NCBI RefSeq assembly: GCF_014138435.1
Contig: NZ_JACJIM010000009.1
Location: 124,001 to 188,000, forward strand
Origin: Methylobacterium fujisawaense
GTDB taxonomy: Bacteria; Pseudomonadota; Alphaproteobacteria; Rhizobiales; Beijerinckiaceae
Direction: 5' to 3'
DNA length: 64,000 bases
The notes below the pieces were generated by a model that made no database searches, was not told the origin of the DNA, and saw nothing but the letters and a program-made list of their open reading frames with translations. The translations under genes and the position numbers were made by a program. The stretch's first letter is position 1, and each line of letters opens with the position of its first letter. Shown here in pieces: positions 18,445 to 24,924 of the stretch.

Positions 18445-18771
18445 CAGGCTAGCTGTCCGAGTTCGGCTTCAGGAGGGTCCTCAGCCTGCCTTTCCAGCAT
18501 ACCGAGACGGCATCTCGGTATCAGGTGGTAGCGAGACGGTTTCGAACCGAGACGGGCTGATCAGGGTGGCCGAGCGAGAGGGAGATCGCCCCGATTGAGG
18601 GAGGGGTCCCGACCACGATCGAGGGAGAGGGAGGGATCGAGGGCCCGGGGCTCTACCCGTAGGGGGAGCAGGTACAGGGGCTTCAGGGGCGCCTATGGGG
18701 GCGGCGGACGCCGCGGCCTCGATCCGGCGCAACCCCTGGTTCTCCTATCGGGACGCTGCTACCGGTGCTGC
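18445..18771. other. Divergent intergenic region
   Basis: There is no gene here. It holds the inverted repeat at 18499-18521, further partial copies of its half-site (CGAGACGG near 18531 and 18549), and a purine-rich stretch of GAGGGA-type repeats around 18570-18650. It is probably the promoter region of the genes starting at 18444 and 18772. Confidence 0.5.
18499..18521. promoter_or_regulatory. 9-bp inverted repeat, candidate operator
   Basis: ATACCGAGA and TCTCGGTAT are exact inverted arms around a 5-base loop, 55 bases upstream of the start at 18444. Related half-sites follow on the same strand. It could be an operator or an mRNA-leader hairpin. Confidence 0.45.
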
Positions 18772-19197
18772 ATGGCTGACGGGTCGGACAAGCTCTGGAA
18801 CGGGTTCGTGACAGGCGTGTCGGCCCTGATCTCCCTGTTCGGGTCAATCATCGCGTTGGTCTTTGTCGGCGGGCTTCTCTACGCGGTGTGGCCGCAGATC
18901 GGCGGCCGGGTGGGCTGGGCAGTCCATCCCGACGATGGGGACCTTGTCGAACGGGTCGGGCTCACGAACATCCTGATGACGCCGCGGACGGTGTTCACGA
19001 ACGGCTCCGGGGTCCAGCTCACGGTGGTGTGCGTGGAGACCAACGGCAACCGCTTGGCCTTCACGCCCGCGGACAACAGCCTGCGACGCCTGACCCCGGA
19101 AACCGGGGAGGTGCCTGGCATGTGCTGGGATCGGCGCTTCGTCTACGAACAGCCGATGACCACCGCGGAACGCATGGAGCGCGTGAAGAAGTTCTAG
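18772..19197 (+). CDS. Small single-pass membrane protein
   Basis: A 141-residue protein with one strong transmembrane segment near the N-terminus (ALISLFGSIIALVFVGGLLYAVW, about residues 18-40) and a C-terminal domain of about 100 residues with two cysteines (VVCVET and GMCWD). I do not recognise the family. The frame extends upstream to 18595, but that extension is Arg/Gly low complexity, and ATG 18772 puts the membrane helix in a sensible place. No neighbour suggests a function. Confidence 0.55.
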   Translation: MADGSDKLWNGFVTGVSALISLFGSIIALVFVGGLLYAVWPQIGGRVGWAVHPDDGDLVERVGLTNILMTPRTVFTNGSGVQLTVVCVETNGNRLAFTPADNSLRRLTPETGEVPGMCWDRRFVYEQPMTTAERMERVKKF

Positions 19198-19362
19198 CCC
19201 GCCGAGTGGACGCGGTAGGCAGCTCTGGCGGTCGGGACACCGCGCCCTTGCCTTGGAGGTAATCGAGCTGCCGGACAGCTAGCAGGGGGCAGGTTAGGGC
19301 GGTGGTCGCCGCGAGCGGCGCCATGGGTGTCAGGTCGCAGACCGAGACTGCCCCCCGCTTCA

Positions 19363-19378
19363 GTGAAACCGGTTGCAC
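19363..19378. repeat. Island palindrome, copy 4
   Basis: GTGAAACCGGTTGCAC in non-coding sequence, about 165 bases after the small membrane protein gene. Confidence 0.85.
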
Positions 19379-19902
19379 CGGGTCTTTCCGCGCAGAAATG
19401 AAATTTTTCGGACGCGGGCACGGCTGATGCCTCGCTTACGTCAGTCGATCGAGGCCCAGGGCGCTTCGCACCTTCAAGATTGACGAAAGCGGACGAAGGT
19501 ATTCGCGTACAAAACAGGCTGCTTCCGCCCCTCAAAGTCGGGGAAAGACTGGAACGGCCATCGCGAGATAAACCCCAGTTATTTGCAGATGTTGCAATTT
19601 CAGAGGCTCCGGCATCTCCAGTACAGGGGTAGACGGAGATCTCGCTCCTTGTCGATCCTGCCCACCTCCAGGCCCTTACCGCTGTCATCCCCCTGATCTC
19701 GGTGCCGAGTAGCGGTACGGAACCTAGGCAGGAGGGTTCAGGCTGCTCTGGACCACCTGAACAAGCAGATTAGGGGGAGGGGGAGGACACGCACGAGCTG
19801 AGCCGCCTTAGCGGGCCGAATGGGCCTTTCCCCTCTCTAAAGATGCGGAAAGATCCGGAAAGGGTTTCGGGGATGGACAGGCTCCAGCGCGGGTTCCAAC
19901 CT

Positions 19903-19920
19903 CGTGCAATCGATTGCACG
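19903..19920. repeat. Island palindrome, copy 5 (variant centre)
   Basis: CGTGCAATCGATTGCACG is a perfect 18-base palindrome that keeps the GTGCAA/TTGCAC arms but has TCGA in place of CCGG at the centre. Confidence 0.7.
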
Positions 19921-20076
19921 CCAGGTCGTTGGTCCAAGCTCTGAATGAGGTGTCCACCTCCTCAGGTGCGGACTGACCCAGACATGCTCCCCGCTTCTCA
20001 CGGCGGGAAAGGCTGCGCTCTCCTTACTGGATCCGCCTCCTTGAGAGCCTTGATCGACCGCAGGACAGCCGCCTAG

Positions 20077-20319
20077 TCACGCCGATGCAACCGGTTTCAC
20101 CGGAGGAACGGTCTCGCGGAGCCGGGTTCTTGGCCGGACCTTCGGCAAGCTTTCCTCAAAATCGGCAAGGGCACGATTGACCGCCTCGCGGAGGAATTTG
20201 CCGCGAGAGTAAGTCGCGTCTGGGTTCTCCCGGCGTCGTCCGCGGATGATGCGATCGATCTTCTCAACCACATCGGGACGTTCTTTGTATCCCAGGGAGA
20301 TCATTACGGCACCCAGCAA
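20077..20319 (-). CDS. Ribbon-helix-helix type small DNA-binding protein
   Basis: An 80-residue basic protein with the pattern of a ribbon-helix-helix repressor or antitoxin: a short strand (MISLGYKERPD), then helices VEKIDRIIRGRR and RGKFLREAVNRALADFEE. The TTG at 20319 has GGAGG six bases upstream, which supports it over the internal ATG five codons later. The tail PPVKPVASA is encoded through palindrome copy 6. It is divergent from the reverse transcriptase gene, and a 16-bp palindrome at its own ribosome site suggests self-repression. Confidence 0.65.
   Translation of the reverse strand: MLGAVMISLGYKERPDVVEKIDRIIRGRRRENPDATYSRGKFLREAVNRALADFEESLPKVRPRTRLRETVPPVKPVASA
20085..20100. repeat. 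Island palindrome, copy 6
   Basis: ATGCAACCGGTTTCAC lies inside the last codons of the ribbon-helix-helix gene. Confidence 0.8.
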
Positions 20320-20327
20320 GTTGGTCC

Positions 20328-20343
20328 TCCCATTTAAATGGGA
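20328..20343. promoter_or_regulatory. 16-bp palindrome over the RHH gene leader
   Basis: TCCCATTTAAATGGGA is a perfect AT-centred palindrome directly abutting the ribosome site of the RHH gene and 10 bases from the -35 box of the rightward promoter. It is a likely operator controlling both directions, with the RHH protein the obvious candidate binder. Confidence 0.55.
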
Positions 20344-20352
20344 TCGGATCGA

Positions 20353-20382
20353 TTGACAACGATATCTTGCGCGTCATATCAA
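20353..20382 (+). promoter_or_regulatory. Sigma70-type promoter toward the RT gene
   Basis: TTGACA at 20353-20358 is a consensus -35 box, followed after 18 bases by TATCAA at 20377-20382. It would start a transcript roughly 60 bases before the reverse transcriptase gene. Confidence 0.5.
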
Positions 20383-20450
20383 AACCCTCGTAGATAAGTA
20401 TCTACCTCGAGCGGCTGTCTCGGGAGCGCGAACTCATGAAGCCATAGTAG

Positions 20451-21764
20451 ATGCTCGCTTCGATCCAATCACAGGACCTGGAAAGCCCAGTGCAACCGGT
20501 TGCACTGGATCGCCGGTGCCTAGGATCGCTTACGTACGAGCAGGCGTGCCGCGATGTCCTGAAGCTCAAGGGACGCATTGCGAAGGCAATGGAGGCGGGA
20601 GACAGAAAGCGAGCGCGCAGCATAGAGCGCACTCTGATGTACTGTTACAGCGCAAAGTACGTTGCCGCACACGAGGCTAACGCCAAACTTAAGCCCCATC
20701 GCCGGAAGTCACGCCACGTGGTGCGTGCAACGGCCGCCACCCTCAATCTTTGGGGGAGAGCTACCGGGGCAGCAAGGGTCCGCGCGATACCTAAGTCCAA
20801 AGGCAGCGGATGTCGCGCCATCGTGGACTACGGTCTAGAGGAACGCGCAGCACAGTGGCTCGTCCGCGAGATAGTCCGGCCGCACCTTCAGATCAGGGAC
20901 GATCAGTTCGCGGTTAAACACGGTGGCCAAACCGCTGCATGCCGGAGAGTGGCGGATCTGATCGCCCTAGGCTGTGGCTACGCCGCCGAGATGGACATCA
21001 AGAGTTGTTACCCCAACCTCGCGGAGGATGGGGTCAGAAAACTCCTCGGGGTAATCCCCCGTAGAGTGGTAGAGGCACGTTGCCTCGCCAGAGGTGGTAC
21101 ATATCACCTAGTTGGAGAAGAAGGTCAGTCATGGGGCCCAATGGGGCTCGCTTCAGAAATGGGGGTCGGCCGCGGTTTGAGCCAAGGCTCGCTGTGCTCG
21201 CCGCTAATCGCCGAGGCCGCGGTGGCATCGGTCCTGGACGAAGCCGAACGGCGGTCAGACTGGCCAAGATCCGTTAGGTTGGTCGTCCAGGCCGACAACA
21301 TCGCGATCCTCAGCGGATCAAAGGCGGCGGTGGCACTAGCGATTGATATCCTTGGCGATGCGCTCGAACGCGCCGCTGTCGGTCCCCTGAAAGCGAGAAG
21401 CACTCCTATACGCTCCACTGCCAGAGGCTTTGACTACTTGAGTGTCTGCTTCAGAAAGAGAAATGGTCGTATCAGCGTGGAGGCTTCGCCCGAAGCGCGG
21501 TCAAACTTTTTGAAGAAGCTAGCAATCCAGTTGAAAGACTTGGCCATTCCGCTACCGAAGATCAAAGAGTGGGCGCGGAGTTGGGGCGCCTCGATGGATC
21601 TACGCAAGGATGGACGGCGGCTAACGCGCGCCAGCAGATGGGTCGCATGGGTGCTACTTCATGCACTGGGACCAATGGCGCTCCGTGGGCGTGACCTACA
21701 GTCTGTGGCGGCCATTGCGCATCGGCTAATTCATACCCCTGGGCTTCGGCTCTCCGCGTACTGA
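20451..21764 (+). CDS. Reverse transcriptase with QADN in place of YxDD
   Basis: A 437-residue reverse-transcriptase-fold protein. Fingers and palm blocks are in order: CRAIVDYGLEERAAQWLV (RT1/2), FAVKHGGQTAACRRV, EMDIKSCYP with the first catalytic Asp near residue 181 (RT3), GLSQGSLCSPLIAEA (RT4), VVQADNIAIL (RT5, Gln280-Ala-Asp-Asn283) and GFDYLSVCF (RT7). Tyrosine and the second aspartate of YxDD are replaced, so activity is doubtful or altered. The C-terminus is a short helical thumb without an HNH or maturase domain. The start is ATG 20451 or GTG 20490, the latter inside palindrome copy 7. It is not an obvious group II intron, retron or DGR enzyme. Confidence 0.82.
   Translation: MLASIQSQDLESPVQPVALDRRCLGSLTYEQACRDVLKLKGRIAKAMEAGDRKRARSIERTLMYCYSAKYVAAHEANAKLKPHRRKSRHVVRATAATLNLWGRATGAARVRAIPKSKGSGCRAIVDYGLEERAAQWLVREIVRPHLQIRDDQFAVKHGGQTAACRRVADLIALGCGYAAEMDIKSCYPNLAEDGVRKLLGVIPRRVVEARCLARGGTYHLVGEEGQSWGPMGLASEMGVGRGLSQGSLCSPLIAEAAVASVLDEAERRSDWPRSVRLVVQADNIAILSGSKAAVALAIDILGDALERAAVGPLKARSTPIRSTARGFDYLSVCFRKRNGRISVEASPEARSNFLKKLAIQLKDLAIPLPKIKEWARSWGASMDLRKDGRRLTRASRWVAWVLLHALGPMALRGRDLQSVAAIAHRLIHTPGLRLSAY
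20487..20508. repeat. Island palindrome, copy 7 (longest)
   Basis: A perfect 22-base palindrome: GTGCAACCGGTTGCAC flanked by CCA and TGG. It lies at the 5' end of the reverse transcriptase gene and, if translation starts at 20451, encodes PVQPVALD. Confidence 0.9.
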
Positions 21765-22486
21765 GTGCCTGCTGACAGCTGATCGCCGGTGCCGGTGTCA
21801 GTGAAACCGGTTGCAATAAGGTCGAGCTTAGATCGCGGTTGAGATGCATCGACGATTGAGAAAATCGCGCTTTAGGAATGCTTAGATCGTAGAAAGCGGT
21901 CATTCCGCTTTGCGCCCATTGCTGCCACTCAGCCGAACCGGGCAGCAACCTGAAAGCAGACGTTCTATCGGCAGCTGAGCGATGGCCTGGTTGTCGATGT
22001 ATCCGACGGTGCATCGCCGTAGGGAGGCTTCGCAGGTGCCTTCACGAATTAAGCTCCGAGGCGCACAATCCCCCGGTGGACCTTTGACGACACCATCGTT
22101 GAGGTCAGCCTCGCCCTCGTGCCGTCACCAACGGCCTACGCCCTTTCGTGTCCCAAGCTAAGCTGATTTTGCTCAACTGCCGCGAAAGACCGCTATCGGG
22201 ATGCGCCAACTCCGCCCGAGATGGCAGACATGGGTCACTGAGACTATGTTAGCTTTTTAGGCTAGAAAGATGCGTTTTATATTAATTATAGTGCTGAATC
22301 AGATAATCTGATGGCGCCGATCAAATCAGAATATTTGTCCGCTTCCTCTTCAAAATCTAATTTTCCCCGCAATGGCCGTTGCTTCTCGTTCCTGCGAGGA
22401 AAGCTGCGGCCCCGAATGATTTCGGAGGAAACATGCTGGGGTCCCTTGGCGCTCAGGCGCTACGGCATCGCCGTTAGGCCGCACCC
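21765..22486. other. Non-coding stretch after the RT gene
   Basis: About 720 bases without a supported gene. It holds palindrome copy 8 and a conspicuously AT-rich segment around 22245-22315, probably the promoter region of the symporter gene. I see no terminator with a U-run and no repeat of RT-gene sequence. Confidence 0.5.
21801..21816. repeat. Island palindrome, copy 8
   Basis: GTGAAACCGGTTGCAA, 37 bases after the reverse transcriptase stop codon. It is the last copy before the 18-kb catabolic cluster. Confidence 0.8.
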
Positions 22487-23878
22487 ATGCAGCCAAACTG
22501 GATCGTTCTTTCCCTGACCCTGGCCTACATGGCGGCGATGGGGCTGATCAGTTTCTCTGTGCGACGCCATGCGAGGAGCGCGGGAAGCTTTACCTCCGGC
22601 GGCACGCGCTATCCGGCGTTCCTGATCGGCTTTCTGCTGATGTCGGAATTCATCGGGACTGCGACGAGCGTCGGTACCACACAGACGGCCTACAGAGTCG
22701 GCGTGTCGGCAGCCTGGAACGTCCTCGCCCTCGCCGTCGGATTCGTTCTTTACGCCATCCTGCTCGCGCCCCGCTTCAAGGAACTCGGCGAGAATACGAT
22801 CTCCGGGGCGTTGAATAAGGCCTACGGTCGTCCGACCAAGCTCGCGACCTCAATCATCATGATCTTCGCTCTTCAGATCGTCGCAGTCTCGACCTATGCG
22901 GGCGGCGGTACGATCCTGGCAGGCCTCCTTAACGTCGATCGGACCAGTGCCATCGTCATCACGGGTATCGTCGCGACGCTCTATGTCAGTGTCGGGGGGA
23001 TGCGCTCGGTCATCTACACGAATGTCCTCCATGCCGTCGTGAAGTATCTTGGCATCCTCGCGGCCGTCGCCTTCGGATTGTCTCAGGTCGGCGGCCTCGC
23101 GAACCTGCGGGTCCGCGTGCCCGAAGCGATGTTCGCGGTCGATACGGTCGGCTGGTCGCAGATCTTCGCGTGGATGGTCGCCGGCATCGGCGCGGTCTTC
23201 TCGACGCAATACGTAATCCAGGCCATCAATACCGTGCAGGACGGGCGCACGGCGAGGCAGGCCAGCTTTTATTGTGCCTTCCTGCTCGTGCCGTTCGGCA
23301 TCGGCGCCGCCCTGGTCGGTGTCTGCGCGGCGGCGCTGCTGCCGGGAATCCCCGCGATCCAGGCTTTGCCGGGCCTGATCGCCCGGATGGACGATCTACT
23401 GGCCGCCATCGTGGTGGCGGGATTGGCGGGGTCCCTGTTCGGCACGATCTCGGCCCTCAGCATCGGCGCCGCCACCCTGCTGTTCAAGGATTTCTATCAT
23501 CCCCGCCGTCTGAGCGAGGATGGGACATCGTCCCTGCGGTTCGTCCGCAGCATGACGGTGCTCGTGGGTCTGATCCCGATTCCCCTGGCGATCTTCGCGC
23601 CGGATATCCTGAAGGTGACCTTCCTCGCGAAATCCCTGCGGGCGACGCTGGCGGTCCTGGTCGTCTTTGCCTTCTACGCTCCGCGCTTCGGCACCCCGCG
23701 GGCCGCCGTCGTCAGCATCCTGGTTTCCCTCGTCCTGACGATCGGCTGGTTCCTCGCCGGCGATCCCGGGGGAATCGACAACGCCTATGTGGCCCTCGTC
23801 ATTCCCCTGGCGGTGATGGGTACCGCCGAACTCCGCAAGAGGACCACGCTCCGGAACGAATCGGTTGCGGCGCCCTGA
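22487..23878 (+). CDS. Sodium:solute symporter family transporter
   Basis: A 463-residue membrane protein of the SSF type, with 12-13 hydrophobic segments beginning VLSLTLAYMAAMGLISFSV and the conserved early stretch FLIGFLLMSEFIGTATSVGTTQTAY. Such symporters import small acids, sugars or amino acids with Na+. It opens the hmf-like cluster, directly before an AraC-type regulator, so uptake of a furan acid such as 2-furoate is a reasonable guess, not a demonstrated role. The frame is clean and the length normal. Confidence 0.88.
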   Translation: MQPNWIVLSLTLAYMAAMGLISFSVRRHARSAGSFTSGGTRYPAFLIGFLLMSEFIGTATSVGTTQTAYRVGVSAAWNVLALAVGFVLYAILLAPRFKELGENTISGALNKAYGRPTKLATSIIMIFALQIVAVSTYAGGGTILAGLLNVDRTSAIVITGIVATLYVSVGGMRSVIYTNVLHAVVKYLGILAAVAFGLSQVGGLANLRVRVPEAMFAVDTVGWSQIFAWMVAGIGAVFSTQYVIQAINTVQDGRTARQASFYCAFLLVPFGIGAALVGVCAAALLPGIPAIQALPGLIARMDDLLAAIVVAGLAGSLFGTISALSIGAATLLFKDFYHPRRLSEDGTSSLRFVRSMTVLVGLIPIPLAIFAPDILKVTFLAKSLRATLAVLVVFAFYAPRFGTPRAAVVSILVSLVLTIGWFLAGDPGGIDNAYVALVIPLAVMGTAELRKRTTLRNESVAAP

Positions 23879-23938
23879 CGGGACGGTGGGCCCGGCGGCG
23901 ATCTAGCTGCCACCCGCGGACCATGCTAAATAGTGCAG

Positions 23939-24796
23939 ATGTCCGAGGCTCTTGAGATCGCCCATGGCGCCTTCGGCCGCGTCGCGCTCCTCGACATGGA
24001 CCGCAGCCTCGTCCGTCACGCGCACCCGCATTGCCATGTGCTCCTGAAGGTCGAGGGAGACGACACGCAGTTCCTCGTCGGCGATCAGGTTGTCGCGCTC
24101 ACCGACGATCAGGCTGTCCTGATCAACGCCTGGGAGACCCACGCCTACCTGCACGATCCCCAGCGGGCCAAGGCGATGATCCTGGCTCTGTACATCGAGC
24201 CCGACTGGCTCGGCGCGTTCCGGCGGAATTGGGCTGCGAGCGGGGCGCCCGGTTTCTTCGGACAACCGTCGGGCGCCGTCACACCAACGATTCGCCGGCT
24301 CGCCCACGACCTCGCCGCCGAGATGGTCTACGCGCCGCTTTCCTCCCACATCCAGGACGAGTTGCTGTCGAACCTGATGGTCGCCGTGATCGAGCGGTTC
24401 ACGGCCTGGCGCGAGGAGCCCCTCTCCCTCCGCGCCGCCGCCCGGCGCAACGCTGGCGACTGGCGCATCCGACGCACCATCGCGCGGGTGCGGGCGGAGC
24501 CCGGCGCCATGCTGGGCACCGAGGCGCTGGCACGCGAGGCGGGCCTCTCCCGCGCCCAGTTCTACCGCCTGTTCGAGCAATCCACCGGGGCCCCGCCGCA
24601 TGTCTTCCTGAACGCGATCCGGATCGAGCAGGCCGTCGAGGCCATCGTGAGTAGCGAGGAGCCCATCACCGCGATCGGCATGCGCCTCGGCTTCGCCGCG
24701 CCCGCACATTTCTCGCGCTTCTTCCGGGACCACGTCAGCGTACCCCCGAGCATCTTCCGCGGTATCGTCCGGCGGGGCGGGCAGCCCGCTGCCTGA
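23939..24796 (+). CDS. AraC family transcriptional regulator
   Basis: A 285-residue regulator. The N-terminal cupin-like sensor domain reads HAHPHCHVLLKVEGDD and LINAWETHAYLHD. The C-terminal double helix-turn-helix includes LGTEALAREAGLSRAQFYRLFEQ and AIGMRLGFAAPAHFSRFFRD. A GTG two codons earlier (23933) is an alternative start. It sits between the symporter and hmfA; 40 bases before the hmfA ribosome region there are two direct repeats spaced 20 bases, as AraC proteins prefer. It probably activates hmfABCDE, like the AraC-type regulator reported with furoate clusters. Confidence 0.9.
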   Translation: MSEALEIAHGAFGRVALLDMDRSLVRHAHPHCHVLLKVEGDDTQFLVGDQVVALTDDQAVLINAWETHAYLHDPQRAKAMILALYIEPDWLGAFRRNWAASGAPGFFGQPSGAVTPTIRRLAHDLAAEMVYAPLSSHIQDELLSNLMVAVIERFTAWREEPLSLRAAARRNAGDWRIRRTIARVRAEPGAMLGTEALAREAGLSRAQFYRLFEQSTGAPPHVFLNAIRIEQAVEAIVSSEEPITAIGMRLGFAAPAHFSRFFRDHVSVPPSIFRGIVRRGGQPAA

Positions 24797-24816
24797 CGGC
24801 GCCGTCATCAAAGAAT

Positions 24817-24848
24817 GAGACGTTTCGGTAAGTCGCGAGACGCCTCGG
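24817..24848 (+). promoter_or_regulatory. Two direct half-sites, AraC-type operator
   Basis: GAGACGTTTCGG (24817-24828) and GAGACGCCTCGG (24837-24848) match at 10 of 12 positions and start exactly 20 bases apart, two helical turns. They lie between the AraC gene and hmfA. Confidence 0.6.
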
Positions 24849-24924
24849 CATCGCCGCACCCACACGGAGCCGCCATTCTCCCCGAGATACGGACCCCATC
24901 GAGAGGTCCGGCGGAGGAAACGGC

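Larger units (their letters stand above)
19198..20076. other. Long non-coding stretch before the RHH/RT locus
   Basis: About 880 bases without a convincing gene on either strand; the one long frame on the minus strand reads as low-quality sequence without any domain. It contains palindrome copies 4 and 5 and a CCTTTCC/GGAAAGG inverted pair near 19825-19862. A non-coding RNA is possible but not shown. Confidence 0.5.

Noticed and set aside
18595..18771. Longer N-terminus for the small membrane protein
   Set aside because: The extension is low-complexity Arg/Gly sequence from purine repeats and would bury the membrane segment far from the start.
19194..19688. Minus-strand frame of 164 codons in the gap before the RHH gene
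   Set aside because: No domain, erratic composition, no ribosome site, and it runs over palindrome copy 4.
21562..22014. Minus-strand frame of 150 codons overlapping the RT gene end
   Set aside because: Mostly antisense to the RT gene; the remaining part shows no motif or ribosome site.
19198..22486. Diversity-generating retroelement or retron around the RT gene
   Set aside because: No template/variable repeat pair, no variable target gene, no recognisable msr/msd inverted repeats, and the active-site motif is atypical for both.
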